Shown here piece by piece: positions 42,401 to 53,500 of a DNA stretch of 64,000 bases (positions within the stretch are counted from its first letter, which is position 1; every line of letters starts with the position of its first letter). The translations under genes were made by a program, and so were the position numbers. The notes under the pieces are model-generated. The model saw nothing but the letters and a program-made list of their open reading frames with translations, had not been told where the DNA came from and did not search any database. Source of the stretch: Nocardia sp. NRRL S-836 (GTDB lineage Bacteria; Actinomycetota; Actinomycetes; Mycobacteriales; Pseudonocardiaceae); assembly GCF_001279525.1 (NCBI RefSeq), contig NZ_LGDY01000091.1, positions 744,001 through 808,000 on the forward strand, given 5' to 3'.

Positions 42401-42850
42401 CACCTTCCTCCAGATTCCAGCGAGGTGGTGGCCCTGGCCGTTGGTCCTGCGAGCGGCCGCTGACGCGTCGCCAGGCGCCGCGTTGACGAATGCCTGCTGT
42501 TCCTCGACGGTCGGGTGCAGCGGCAGGTAGACGGCGAAGGAGAGCTCGATGTCGAGGTTCACAGGTGAGCTTCCCCGGACGAGGAAGGAGAACCCCTCGG
42601 CAGCCGGGACCATGCGGTCACCACCCATGCCGCGGTTGCGATCGGCTGCCAGCTGCTGCTCACTCGCCAACTGGCCCAGCCACAACTTCGCCTGCTCCCT
42701 GTCAGGAAGGCGTTTGCCGGCCTTGATGTGCTCGCCTGCGGCGTCGTGGAGGATGTGGCGCTGCAGATGGGCCAGCAGCGCGTCACGTACCTGCGCAGGT
42801 GATGGCGACGCATGAGTGCTGACAGCACGATCGCCGGACCAAGCCGACAT
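39440..42850 (-). CDS. drmA: DrmA-like helicase of a DISARM-related system
   Basis: A 1136-residue superfamily 2 helicase-like protein, start ATG 42850 after GGAGGGAA. Residues 1-450 are a mixed N-terminal domain. Walker A is AVPPGGGKTE near 488, motif II is TDELHLLDE near 717, and motif VI is QATARVGRAHPG near 963. A Cys-rich insert (CPVC, CINRGC, then CTLHGW and CSVYGC, about 590-690) lies between Walker A and motif II and probably binds zinc. The PPGGGKTE loop and size match DrmA. In DISARM, DrmA and DrmB bind DNA and move along it. It forms the third overlap of the operon (with drmB), but a 150-bp gap separates it from the gene before. Confidence 0.82.
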   Translation of the reverse strand: MSAWSGDRAVSTHASPSPAQVRDALLAHLQRHILHDAAGEHIKAGKRLPDREQAKLWLGQLASEQQLAADRNRGMGGDRMVPAAEGFSFLVRGSSPVNLDIELSFAVYLPLHPTVEEQQAFVNAAPGDASAAARRTNGQGHHLAGIWRKVPVGPLRLHTSIAEGATSHRFGADKITAAISEATRSATGTDLYRPRLNNGMLPRDIDFADARAWTIYVAHNLLPASETVLPRLSAALDVDITPTDHGRDLMITVVNTSPTDEAQFADKACQVLFDRNHLDTKIYEVKFAVTTPAPLDVYTLEQVVRSHRYDRTVEAFGQACPVEVDFDAKTGLTTLRTGYGAVSTTGRVHPGAAGVDTSFSAFIDEPVSAATAMVDLHAAWVNAHWSTKALNERQAERMWSEEARAAADSDAAAARREVHWLQTGLAALTRDPELQRAFVLMNRSMQRLAENNKKFTSWFPFQIAWIIGCLPSVADPDLNDDVQILAVPPGGGKTEGFTAVALVHLFYARLRGDLDGVTVWARFPLRLLAAQQTERFAAAVFAAELVRRGEDDLRRGTPFGIGYFVGSATTPNRYWPPRTPWAQGVNPTDPSEAARCRVLDHCPVCDPAGVGEKLEVAFDETRWVMQHRCINRGCAMYGPLPLWVVDDDIYRHTPSVLVGTVDKLAQVAHNTAFKVIFGQAAARCTLHGWTVDPSRCSVYGCGQATVPVRKGLGHLRCEITDELHLLDESLGALDGMYETVVQQIGKELGNRRLHILAATGTIEGYENQVHHLYQREARRFPEPGPDSETSFFSHVVHDDPLRRYIGVYPRGTTMVTAGADVTRIHNEWLIDALKDPGDTAAKAGLPSDDQQVVDVVAQALAHDYEVLLGYCLRNEDMAAYINDDRVGDLLVSAESQAVISGSQDIVAIREAVSRLNNPPQDPARRTRLVVATKAIGHGFDSHRLGIMVLMGTPTQAAEIIQATARVGRAHPGLVVHMFNPSRDRDTSVFRWYAKWISYLDRLVSKVPVNRESLPVLQRALPAALMAQLLQVYDRTWTTSAKGRSSLGNADQFRDAVACGFIRPDKLITDLNTGLGLDASNPYHDRHREAVREFVDNTLIRLPVGTGANRRTADLLRPPVPRSLRDIEAPIAIIGYV

Positions 42851-42956
42851 GGGCGGCTTCCCTCCGTGTGGGTTTCGCTAGCTTCAAAGTCGCCCGTAGG
42901 CGAAGGAGCGGTTCGGACCGTCAGGTCCTCACTCACCCATGAGTTTGTTTGCGTTC

Positions 42957-42990
42957 GTATTAACTAGTGTTGCGCAGTGTGCTTGAACGG
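42957..42990 (-). promoter_or_regulatory. AT-rich candidate internal promoter upstream of drmA-like gene
   Basis: In the 150-bp gap between the 779-residue gene and drmA, the minus strand holds TTCAAG (42987-42982) and TAGTTA (42966-42961) separated by 15 bp, in the most AT-rich stretch of the operon. A second promoter here would let the DrmA-DrmB pair be made separately from the ATPase, nuclease and third protein. Confidence 0.3.
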
Positions 42991-43000
42991 TGACACGGTG

Positions 43001-45340
43001 TCAAACCCGTTCGATGTCCTGAACCACACCGATCACGGATGCGGGCGTCTGCTCGAGGTGTTCGGCGACATCGTCGATCTCGTGAAGTGAAACGGTTTCC
43101 AGCAGGTCAGCGGTGTGCACTCCCAAGCGAGGATCGACCAAACTGTCCTTCATGCGCAGCTGGACGCCGTTGATTTGCGCGGAGAGCCATCGGCCCACCG
43201 CCTGGTGAATGGTGCGCATGTGCGCGAGCGCGCTGCCGACCGCGTCGGCGTTCGCCCTGAGTTCCTCGTCCTCGACGGCAACAGCGAACCGCCGCACGTC
43301 TGCGATGTCCATCGGAACCGTGTGATGGCTGAGCCACTGGCGAATGGCCTGTTCTGTGGTGATCCGAGTCGGATCGGGAGCACTTCGCATGCTGTTGAGG
43401 ATCGACCTGCAACCCACATTGCGGCTTCGTGCAGCCTCGATGCGAGCGTGCCACAGGTTGTCGAAGAACATCAGCAGGTGGTACTCCGGGTTCACGGTGG
43501 CGAGTACGTCGATCACCGACCGGAAGAGGTCTCGGCGCGCTGTTGCGTCGACCAATGCGATCACGTCGCCTGAGACCAGTGCCTTGGCCGCCACGCGTCG
43601 CGCTTCGTTTCCGCTGCGTCGATACACGATGTCGTTCGGTGCGAGCCAGAGGTGCTGGCCATCCGTGAACGAGATGCGCAACGCGTCGACGAGCTCCGTG
43701 TCGTTTCGAGTCGGCGGTACCGCAGTTGAGCTGGAATCGGCGCCGTTGCTTGAGGCGCGTCTCAAGAGTGCGAGCACGTCGATGACGAACGGCTCCCATG
43801 GTGAAGTGGCATCGTCGAGCGGAGCGATGGGGGAACCGCCGCGCGTCACCAGCACAGGTCTTCGGTCGTCAAACAAACCCGTGGTCGGGACGTCCAGACG
43901 CGGTGAGCTGATCTCGACTGTCTCCCGGCGCAATCCGGTGAGAGCGTTCAACGTCTGGGTGATTTGGCGAGCAGCGCGCGATCCCTCCCAGCTTCCGGCG
44001 CCCACGACGACGAGTTCCGCGGCCGTCGGCACGGCAACCAAACTCGCGAACGCTTTCGGCACGGGACCCGCGAACATGATCGAGTCGACCGGTAGTCGCG
44101 GCACTCGACCGTGCAACAGGTCGCGAAGTCCGACTGTCAAGATGTTGCGGCGCCACCCGAAGGGAATCCCTGTGTGCTCCTGGAGCATCGTGGTCGTCGC
44201 TCGAGCAGCGGTGCTGTTGCGCACCACGAGCACGCCTCGGCGTCCTCGCTCGGTCACGTCGACCACCCACTGTCGAACCGGCTCGATCTTCGGAGTGGCG
44301 GTCGCGGCGCGCAGTAGTCCGCCGAACGCGTCCGCGAGCGCCATCCACTGGTCCCGCGCCGCACCTGTGAGGTTCCGTGCAACTGCCCGAGCGTGGGTCT
44401 CAGCATCGGTGAGTCGTGTCGAGTACGGTCCACGCGGCACGAACGTGTCGTACTGACTCGGTGTACTCGGGCTCAGGGCGAACGTGTGAAACGTTCCCCA
44501 GGCCCACTGCAACGCTGCGGTGAGGGCAGTGCGTTGAACCCCTTCAGAGGTGAACGATCTCAATGCTCGCCAGGTGGTGCGCAAGGCGTCGTCAAGCGAG
44601 AAGTCGTGCTCCGGGAGCAGGACCGTGAGATCGCTTGTACCTGCCACGGTGAGCAGTTGCGAGGATGCGGCGACTGTTCGTCCGGCTGCTTCTGTTCGAT
44701 GGTCAGCGAGACGAGTCAGCGTGGCCGGATCGAACGCCCACACGACACCGTTCGCGTCACGCACCTTGGCGAGCGCTTCGTCGAACGGATTGTCCGTGAG
44801 GTAGACGAGATTTCGGCGGGTGCGCAGCAGGCGGTCGAGATCGGCCGGCCTGCCTCCGGCGCCGTCGACGACGATGGCACCGCCGAAATCCGGAACGCGG
44901 CCGGCATCGGTCGCGAACACCATCCGTGCACCGCCTGCTGCCGGATATGCGTCGCCGATCGGTACAACTGAGCCGTCGGCGGCCAGCCGAGCCCTGGGAA
45001 CAACGCCGCTCAGCGGCGAGTCCCGCACGTACAGCTGGTCGTAGAACGTGCGTTGGGACAGTCGTGACGAGACGAGTGTGGACGAGACTGCGACGCTTGC
45101 GCTGCGTGCGATTTCGGCGACGAGCGCTGCGGTGCCGAGCACAACCGGTGTATCCGCTGCGGGAAGCGGGATCACCAACGCCACGGGTGTGCTCTTTGCG
45201 GCAGCGGCATCGACGACTGCGAGCAGCTCGACGTCGAACGGTGACGGGGTGAACCGACGTGGTCCGGCCGCGGTGCGCAACCGCAAGTCACCGCGGTACA
45301 GGACGCTGGAGAGCCCAGCATGGCTCGTTCGCCCGGTCAT
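43001..45340 (-). CDS. DrmE-like candidate protein of the DISARM-related operon
   Basis: A 779-residue protein. ATG 45340 overlaps the MBL nuclease stop by 4 bp (ATGA), which settles the start. It has no zinc cluster and no clear Walker A. The N-terminal third alternates strands and helices with short VALVIPLPA and MVFATDAG segments; the middle (about 340-480) looks like a Rossmann-type region (RGVLVVRNSTAARATTTM, ELVVVGAGSW). The last 250 residues are more helical, after a VLALLRRASSN linker. Its size and its place next to drmA recall DrmE of class 2 DISARM, itself a protein of unclear role, but I cannot confirm homology. Codon use is shared with the neighbours in the operon. Confidence 0.5.
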   Translation of the reverse strand: MTGRTSHAGLSSVLYRGDLRLRTAAGPRRFTPSPFDVELLAVVDAAAAKSTPVALVIPLPAADTPVVLGTAALVAEIARSASVAVSSTLVSSRLSQRTFYDQLYVRDSPLSGVVPRARLAADGSVVPIGDAYPAAGGARMVFATDAGRVPDFGGAIVVDGAGGRPADLDRLLRTRRNLVYLTDNPFDEALAKVRDANGVVWAFDPATLTRLADHRTEAAGRTVAASSQLLTVAGTSDLTVLLPEHDFSLDDALRTTWRALRSFTSEGVQRTALTAALQWAWGTFHTFALSPSTPSQYDTFVPRGPYSTRLTDAETHARAVARNLTGAARDQWMALADAFGGLLRAATATPKIEPVRQWVVDVTERGRRGVLVVRNSTAARATTTMLQEHTGIPFGWRRNILTVGLRDLLHGRVPRLPVDSIMFAGPVPKAFASLVAVPTAAELVVVGAGSWEGSRAARQITQTLNALTGLRRETVEISSPRLDVPTTGLFDDRRPVLVTRGGSPIAPLDDATSPWEPFVIDVLALLRRASSNGADSSSTAVPPTRNDTELVDALRISFTDGQHLWLAPNDIVYRRSGNEARRVAAKALVSGDVIALVDATARRDLFRSVIDVLATVNPEYHLLMFFDNLWHARIEAARSRNVGCRSILNSMRSAPDPTRITTEQAIRQWLSHHTVPMDIADVRRFAVAVEDEELRANADAVGSALAHMRTIHQAVGRWLSAQINGVQLRMKDSLVDPRLGVHTADLLETVSLHEIDDVAEHLEQTPASVIGVVQDIERV

Positions 45341-47538
45341 GCCCTGGTCCGGCAGCGAACAGGAGACCACTGTCCTGTGGACACCGTCGCCTGGCCGCGC
45401 AAACGCAACCGCTCCGCCAAGATTGCCTGACCGCTTCGCTCACCGTGCACGAGCATCACTTCGTGGGCACCGATCTCGGCCGTGATCGCAACGAGCTCAT
45501 CGGCTGTGGCATGCGCACCGAGCCCGTACTTGGTGACCGTGCACTTCACCGGCACCTGGACCATTTCGCCCTCGAACGTGGGAAGTGCGAATCTTCCGCC
45601 CTTGTTCTGTGCCAGAGCGAGCAGCTGCCCGCCCGGCGAGTCGGCGTCTTGGTAGCCGACGAACATCAAGGCGGCGGACGGGTCGGGCAACAGAGCCCTC
45701 GCCCATGTGACCGCCGGTCCTGCGGTCAACATGCCCGAAGTGGCGATCACCACGCCGCTGTGGAAGTTGTCCACCGCGGTTCGGGTGCCCCGAGGAGGAA
45801 CCGCCCGCACCTTGTCGCCGAAGATGCGCATCGGTGTGCCGTCAGGGCTTGGCTGCTGTTCGTAGACGGACGACACGCTGCGAGCGAGCCCATCGATGAG
45901 TACGTCGACATCCGGCAGCTCCGCGGCGATCGTGAGTGCGACCTCCTGCGCGCGGCCGAGTGCGAACGCGGGAATGAGAACCCTCCCCCCAGCGCTCGTC
46001 ACAGCGGCGATGTCGCTGACCAACCTCGCGGTTTCGGTAGCGCGGGATGCAGTTCGTCCCATGCCGGCATAGGTCGACTCCAGCAGGAGCAGATCCGCGC
46101 CGCGCGCCGATGCGGGCACCTTTATGCCGCTCACCGTGCGTTGTCCGTGCCGGGACACGTCACCGGAGACGACCACGCGCCTGTCGGCCGCGTGGACGAT
46201 CACACCGGCGGCGCCGACGATGTGTCCGGCGGGGAACAGCTCCACGTCGACCTCGCCGATCCGGCTCCGGTCCCCGAACTGCACCGTCCGCATGCGGGAC
46301 AGCGCATGCCGCACGTCGTCACGTCCATAGGGGACTGACGGCCCGGTTCCGTCGGTCTCCTCGCTCTTGCGTGCGAGCACCTTGGCGGAGTCGAACCACA
46401 TGGTCGCCAGCAGCGCAGCGGTGGCGTCGGTGACGATGACCGGTGTTTCCGGTCGTCGAATCAGCACGGACGGCACCCATCCGGCGTGGTCGTTGTGGGC
46501 ATGAGTCACGACGATGCCGTCGAGATGCCCGCCGTACACGCGCTCTATTCCGGGTGGTGCCATCTGAGCTGCGGTGGAGGCGCCAGGGCGCGTGCCGACG
46601 TCAACCAGCAGCCTGGAACCGCCTGCGGTCACGAGCACACACGAGCCGCCGATCTCGGTGCCGCCGCCGAGCACCTCCACCTTGAGGTCGTGATCGCGCA
46701 CCTCGACCGGCTGTCTGGGCGGTGAGACGAAGGCTTTGAGCAACGTCGGCAACCACGTCTGCGCGGTCGTGACGAGCTCGTCGGGCAGCCCTGCGAGTTT
46801 GGCCGCGGCAGCGATCCGGTCGAGGTCCACAACCGGCGCCAACGCAGGCCGCCCCGGATCGACACGTACCGGTTCTCCCGGACCGACACCGCGGCTGTCG
46901 TGCAGGAGATCGTTGTCACGCATGACAAAACCGGCAGCGAGCGTGGCAGCTGCCCGGACCGGGTCCGCGGCGTCGAGCCGCGCACTGGCGAGCCGAGCTT
47001 CTGCGGCGTCTGCTCGCGCCGCTGCCGAAGCGAGCTCCTCCGTTGTCTCCACCAGTTGGACCCGCAGCTCGGCCGCTTCTCGCATGGCGACCTCTGCCCG
47101 TGCCTTCGCGCGATCGCGTGATTCACGCGTCTTCGCCAAGTTCCGCGCCGCGCGCTCTTCTTCTCGTTGCTCAGCAGGCGCGCGGCGCGCGCGTTCGGCC
47201 TCTCGATTCGCCCGTCGTGTCGCCTTGCGTGCGGAATCGATCAACTTCCGGATGTTGGCCACTGCCTGAGCGGCAGCAACGGCGTCAGCCGCCACGAGGC
47301 CGGCGGCCAACTCAGCACCACCGTCGCCAGCGCTGGGTGGACCGAAACGCGAGAGAACGGCTGCGCGCAAGCCCGCTGACTGCTCGAGCAGGCCGAGCAG
47401 GGTCGCGACACCTTGAGGATCGGCGACCACCCGATCAGGGTCGACTGGCTCGCTGGACCGCTCACTCACCACCATCGCCGCTCCGCGCAGGGTCTCGCGG
47501 ACCGCTGCGGGGAGCGGCGTGCTCAAGGTCGCTGTCAT
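45337..47538 (-). CDS. Beta-CASP metallo-beta-lactamase nuclease with N-terminal coiled coil
   Basis: A 733-residue protein. Residues about 95-195 are a highly charged Ala/Arg/Glu coiled coil, followed by a ~100-residue linker. From about 290 a metallo-beta-lactamase domain has all metal motifs: THAHNDHAG (near 344), AGHIVGAAG (near 437) and SGDVSRHG (near 461). The beta-CASP insert shows LLESTYAGMG (motif A, ~485), IPAFALGRAQEV (motif B) and VHGE (motif C His, ~693), plus ATSGMLTAGP. This is the CPSF-73/RNase J-like nuclease group that cuts RNA or DNA. It overlaps the genes on both sides by 4 bp, so it is an integral part of the operon and the best candidate effector nuclease. Confidence 0.85.
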   Translation of the reverse strand: MTATLSTPLPAAVRETLRGAAMVVSERSSEPVDPDRVVADPQGVATLLGLLEQSAGLRAAVLSRFGPPSAGDGGAELAAGLVAADAVAAAQAVANIRKLIDSARKATRRANREAERARRAPAEQREEERAARNLAKTRESRDRAKARAEVAMREAAELRVQLVETTEELASAAARADAAEARLASARLDAADPVRAAATLAAGFVMRDNDLLHDSRGVGPGEPVRVDPGRPALAPVVDLDRIAAAAKLAGLPDELVTTAQTWLPTLLKAFVSPPRQPVEVRDHDLKVEVLGGGTEIGGSCVLVTAGGSRLLVDVGTRPGASTAAQMAPPGIERVYGGHLDGIVVTHAHNDHAGWVPSVLIRRPETPVIVTDATAALLATMWFDSAKVLARKSEETDGTGPSVPYGRDDVRHALSRMRTVQFGDRSRIGEVDVELFPAGHIVGAAGVIVHAADRRVVVSGDVSRHGQRTVSGIKVPASARGADLLLLESTYAGMGRTASRATETARLVSDIAAVTSAGGRVLIPAFALGRAQEVALTIAAELPDVDVLIDGLARSVSSVYEQQPSPDGTPMRIFGDKVRAVPPRGTRTAVDNFHSGVVIATSGMLTAGPAVTWARALLPDPSAALMFVGYQDADSPGGQLLALAQNKGGRFALPTFEGEMVQVPVKCTVTKYGLGAHATADELVAITAEIGAHEVMLVHGERSGQAILAERLRLRGQATVSTGQWSPVRCRTRA

Positions 47539-50500
47539 ACGCCCGCCGTGGTGGCGTCCTGGGTGATGAGCGCGGCCAAGGTGGGTTCCGGCCGCAGCCG
47601 TCCGGCCTCCGTCACGAGCAAGCAGCCGAGCGCCATGAGCACATCCATGACCTCGCCGTACGACCCGTACCCGGTGCCGGCGAGCTGGACGCGGTCATCG
47701 AGCTCGAGCAGCTCGACGAGTTCGTCAGGGGCGTCGCCGTCCGCGCCGGAAAGGGTTACGATTGAACGGAACGCGGCGGACAGCACCGGCGTTTCAGTAC
47801 CGACGCCCGTGGCGGCCAGCAACTTGTGGCCACCGTCGCCAGCCAACCACTTCTCCAGGTCGGGAAGCAGTTTTACGCTCCCGGTGGCAGTTCCCGCCGC
47901 AGTTGCCAGGTGCTTGGCCTGTGCAACCGCCTGCGGCCAGCCGCCGGTCACCTTCAGCAGCTCAGCGCGGGACTGGTCGTCGCGGAACGGCAGGTTGTCC
48001 TCGTCGCACCACATGCGCAGGCCAGGCTCGTCCACACGGCACAGGTCGATCCTGGCCTGCCGCCCGACCCATGCCGAGGCGTTGCCGGGCGAGACGATCA
48101 ACGCCACCGCGACGTCATTGCGCGCCGACTTCACCGCGGTCTCGGCAGACCGGAGCAGTGCTTCCAGTGTTGCGGGAGATACCGACTGGGCGTCGGCGAG
48201 CAACAGCGTCGAGTCGCCGGCAGCGAGTGCCACCGCAGACTTGATCCCGTCCGGCGTCACCGTGTGGACGCGGTGCAGCGTCGTGAGATGTGCCCCTTCT
48301 GCGCGGGCTGCCTCCACAGCGTTGATCACTCTGTCGATCCCGAGCGCCGTAGATCCGGCAACGGTCAGCACTTCCCGTCGGGCGTCGAACAACCGTCCGA
48401 GCTGGCGCTCCGTCAGCGGCGAACGGCTCGAGTTCAGCCGACGCCGATATGATCCACCGTCGGATGCCGAAGGGACGACGAGGCGTTCGGAAGCCGTGTA
48501 CAGGGTGTCGAGCACCTCCTCCTCGGTGCCGAGCAGCCGCCGAACGGTAGGCGTGCGCAGGCGGTACCTGCTGTCGTCGAGCGCGAGGATGCCGAGGTCC
48601 ACGCATTCGGTTACCAGGCCGCGGAAGTCGTCCGCGCCGACACCACTGAACCCGGCTGGCCAGTGCGACCGGGCGATCTGTGAGAGCTCGTTGAGGCTCA
48701 GACTCGCGTCGATGCCGCGTTCGTGCGCCGCTTCGGCGACCGCGTAGGCGATCACGAGGTACCTGTGGTCCAGGTTGAGGGTCAGCACGTACTTCTCCCG
48801 GAACGCCTCGAGGAGCTCGGCGTCCTGGAGGACCTCGTCGACGTCCGTTGCGGTGATGAGCTGTGGCGGACCGTCAGGGGGAACGACCTTCGCCGCCAGG
48901 TGCTTGACCAAGGCCTCGCCGAACAGCTGCAGAAGTGCCGGCATGTTGTTCGCCATGGCCAAGATCCGGGCCGGTAGCGCCGTCGCGTCCTCGAAGACGA
49001 AGCCCAGTGCGGCCAACGGGTCGATCAGCAGGTCCTGGGCGTGCTGAGGCCTGAGCGGACCAACGCTGATCGGCCGGCCGAAGTGGGAGAGAGGCTGGTT
49101 CGGCAACGACTCGAACCGAGCAGTCCGGTGCAGGCCGGCGAACACCACCTTGACGCGCCGATTCGTGTCGAGCATCAGTTTTCGACACCAGTCGACGTGC
49201 ACGAAGAACGCTCCCGCCGATGCGTCGGCGTCGAGGAAGGCGTCGGCTTCGTCGAGCAGGATGAGCAAGGCCCGTGATCGGTCGTGTTCCAGCCACCGCA
49301 CGACCGAGTCGTAAACGACCTGCGCGATGTCCACGTCACCGGCAGGCGCGGTCTCCTCGACGATGCCGATACGCGCGAGAAGCGGCCACAGGGCAACCCA
49401 GATGCGCTCGGGCCGCCCGTCGCCGCCGACGGTGAACACACTGGTGAGCACCGCGTGTCGGCCGTGTCCCGAAGCGTTGAACTGCCGGGCGGCTGCCCTG
49501 AGCAAGGCCGACTTCCCCAGCTGCCTTCCGCCGGATACGAACGACGGACCATTGAGGTCGACCACTGCGGCGAGTTCCTCCGTTCGCCCGTAGAACATCT
49601 CCGGCGGCGTGTCACCGGGACTGTCGCGGTACGGGTTGGCCGCGGAGAACGGCAGTGCGATGGCCGCGAACGTCGACCTCCGCGGCTCGGGCTGACACAC
49701 GAGGTAGGCCAGTGCTGCCGCGTCGAGAACGAGCAACGGCGGGTTGGCACGTCCCCTTGCCGCGTTGGCGATCGCCCTGCGGTCCGCCGGACTGAGCGCC
49801 ACGCCAAGCCACAACACCAGCACCGTGTGGTCAGGCGTTTCGCCGCTCATCCACTCGATGAGCGTCGCCGGTGTCGGTGCGCTCTTGACCAGCAGAACGC
49901 GCAGCGTCGTCCCATCAGGACTCATCTCCGACCCCAGCGCCGGCGTCAGCGCCCCACCGGTGCCGGTGACACCCTGCAGCCGCAACCAGTTCCTTCCGGA
50001 GTGCCTGGTGTTCGCAGGCTCCACCTTCAGTGTGGTGAACTCCAGGCCCGCCTGCGCGAGCACCAGCTGCAGAGAGCCGGCGGTGTCCGCTTTGCGGGTG
50101 CCACCGGTGTCCTGACCTGCCAATGCTTCCCATGCGCTCAATGCTCTGCGACCGGCGTCGCGGCGAGCTTTGGAGAGTTCCGCGGTCGCGAGTCCCGCGG
50201 CTGCGAGAGCCGCCGCGCTCTCTTCGCTGGACTCGACCGACAACGTCCGGTGCAGGTCTCGCAGGAGGTTCGAGTGCCGACTCGCCACCTGGGGGACGTC
50301 CGGGAAGAAGGCTGCGAGGTGGTTCACGCCCTGACCCGTTGCCGGCAACGTGCCTCCGGCCAGCACGGTCTGGAGGTACTCGTCCGCACTGGCGACCTGA
50401 CCACCGGTCGCCAGTTTGACGAGCCGCTCAAAGGCCTCGGCGACAGCCGGGTTCTCGCTCGCGCGCTCCTCGATGCGCGCGACCGTCGCCGAGATCTTGC

Positions 50501-53500
50501 TCTCGGTGAGACGGCTGAGCTCGGCGGTCATGCTGGTGACCGAGTTCCGGATCCGACCGAAGTCCTGCCTGCCCCGAGTGGTGAGCGCCTCGACCCGTGC
50601 TGCGAGGGATGCCCACGGCTGGTCGTCCAGCGTCCCGGCGAGTCGCTTGGCGTTGATGAGCTTCGTCAGCTCTGCGACTTCCGCCATGATGTCGGCGGAC
50701 TTGTGAGCGATGTCGACACTGCGCTTGCGTTCGAGGGCGGCAGCGCGACCTGGGTCGGACGCGCGAACACCCGCGATCAGCGCAGCGGTGAGGTCGTGAT
50801 CTCCGCGTTCCGCCCGCAGTTCGTACACCTTGACCGGGTCCGGGGGCGAGGAGACTGCCACTTCGAGGAGCGTTGGCAGCTGCTCCGCTGACAACCCGTT
50901 GTCAGGCAACAACGTCTCGGTGTCGAGGGAGAGCGACGTCGCCAGGAGCTCGTTGTGCAGGACGAACGCCAGCGGTGGTTCGTCCGCCTTGGGCGCCTTC
51001 CCGTCGCAGATCGCGAACGCCTCGCCGAGCAGCTTGCCCGCAGCGGAGGCCGCTTCCGGTATCTCGGCGCTGCCGAGTGCGTTGAGCTCCGCCAACGCCT
51101 GTTCGCGCACCTCGGCGAGTCGGTGCCGCAGCTTGGTGAGCGGTCCCGCCCTCCACGCCCCTGCGGTGATGACCGTCTGTCCTTCGGCCGCCCGTTCGGC
51201 GAGGTCGGCCCAGCGAGCGGCCAGCTCGACCGCCTGTTCCCAACGGTTCAGCAGGTTGGTGCGAGCCCCTGCGACGATGCGGTTCGAATGGTTGCGACGA
51301 AGTGATGCGAAGGTGGTGTCGATCGACTTCTGCCCCTTGCCGCGCAGGGAGACGACGGCGTCCCGCACCGACCTCACGGCGTCGACGTCATTGGCCGCGA
51401 CCTGGCCGAGCAGCTTGCCGAGATCACCGTCCGGACTCATCCAAGCCTGGTACACGCCGTTCGCGGGAACGTACTTGATCGTCCGCCTGCTGGCGCCCGT
51501 GAGCAGTGCTGCAGCCTCGGCGGCGGTGTCTGCTGCGGCGTTCTCCGCCGCAGCCAGGTTACCGACCGCGCTAGCGGCCTCAGCGAGCACGACGATGCCG
51601 GCACGGCTCCCGTCTGCGAGAGCGGTGAGAGCCTCGGTCAACGCCGTTTGCTCGCCGATGCACGGCAGCAGGTCGAGCAGCACACCGGCGGGTCCCGCCG
51701 ACGGTGCGAGCAACGCGATCCTGGCCGCGGCCGCGAGTGCGATGAGCTGGCCGGCGCGATCGTCACCGAGCAGGTCCCGGCGGACCGCGGGTGCCAGTTC
51801 GGCGAACGCGGTGGCGAGCTGTCCGGTGGGGTTTGTCAGCGCTGCGGCGCAGGCCGCCAGTCGGCGAACCGCGACACTGGCCTCTGGTGCCCCATTGGCT
51901 TCGAGGAGATCGGCTGCCATGCCGAACCTGGGGGCGGCCAGCAACGTCACTGCGGCCGTCGTCGCGTCGCACGAGCTGTTGAGGATGGTGTGGGGCTGGA
52001 CCGCGGGGGCCAGCGGAACCGTGGTCGGGGCCGGTTCGGCAACCGCTGCCTCTTCGATGACCGGGCGTCGTCCGGCCCTGCTGACCGCTGCGAGCGAGGC
52101 GGCCGCACCGGCGTCGAGCAAGGAGTCGAGGTCAGCAAGGTCGTGCCGCTGCTCCATGGTCGTGCTCGACTCGTCAGAGCTGTCTTCAGCGCTTGCGGTT
52201 GACGGCTCGTCTTGTGCGTGCTCGACGGTCACAGCGAGGGGGGCGTGGACTTCGTCGATGTCGGGCTCGGCGGTGGGGCCGGGCTCGACGGACTCGTTCT
52301 CCACCGGTCCGGCGAACAGCTCAGTGGGTTGGTTCTCCGCCGGGGGTGGAGGCTCTTCCGGCACGCTCACGGTGCCGAAGCTGATTGCGGCGATCAGCGG
52401 GGCGACCGTCGGCCACGCGGCCTGTGCCTTGGTCTGCACCTCGCTCAGGGCCGCGTAGTCGATGTCTCCGTCCTTTCTGCTGGCGGCGGTGAACTCGAGG
52501 AAAGCCCACAGGTCTCTGAGGTGAGCTCGCGGTGCGTCGGGGTCGCCGACCGCCGTTTCGGCTGCCGCGCGCACCTCCAGCACTGATTTCTGAAGCGCTG
52601 CAGGACCGGTCAGCGCAGTCATCCTGCGCAGCCACCTGAGCTCCTCGGCTGTCGCCAATTTGTCGGACAGCGTCTTGACCGCGAACCGCAGCCCGTCACG
52701 GGTGTCTGCCAGGTCTTGGTCCAGCTCATGCCTCAGGTTGGTCAACACCGCGGCCGTTTGCTCGGTATACGTGACGACTTGGCTGAGTGTGCTCGTGGCC
52801 GGCAACCGGCCCTCGTGCAGCTCGCGCGCGATGATGGAAGCCGCATCGCTCACCTCGTCCCAGCGGAGCAGCAGCTCGGAGGCGTGCTCCGTGAGGTCGC
52901 CGTGGCAACCGACTGGACTTTCTTCGGTCAGATGCTGTGGGTTCTCGGTCATCTCGTCCAGGAGGTCGGGGAGGTTCTCGGCCGAGATCGATGTCGCGTC
53001 CATGCCCAGCTCCTTCAGCCGAGCCGAGAACACGAGCTCAGCTAACGGAACGGCTGGGACGGCAGGAAGCTCGGTGTACGACTCGGTCAACCGTTCGTGC
53101 ACAGCACGGGCGTCGTCGTTCGATTGGGCGAGCAGCGCCAGGGCGGCTGCCGCCTCGGCGGTGTCACCGATGATGGCGACCGCCAGACCGGCGGTGATCA
53201 GCGCTGGACTGAGGTCGCTCACAGCGGTTTCCAGCGTGATGAGGTCGGGGTGTTCGGCGTAGACGTCGAGCGCTTGGCGCGGATCCGAGGCCAGTACGTG
53301 AGCCCAGCCCGCTGGGCTGGTGCCGAAGTCGAACGCCGCGCTGATCGGGGTGGTGAAGTCGCGCAGAAGGTCGAATCGCGACTGGGTCGTGTCCGACCGC
53401 AGACGCGCGAGCAGTTGGACAGCCATTCCGCGGTTCACGGTCGCTGCCAGGCGCAGGCCGAGTGCGCTGAGCACGTGCTGTCGGTGCCGCGGCGGCATGG

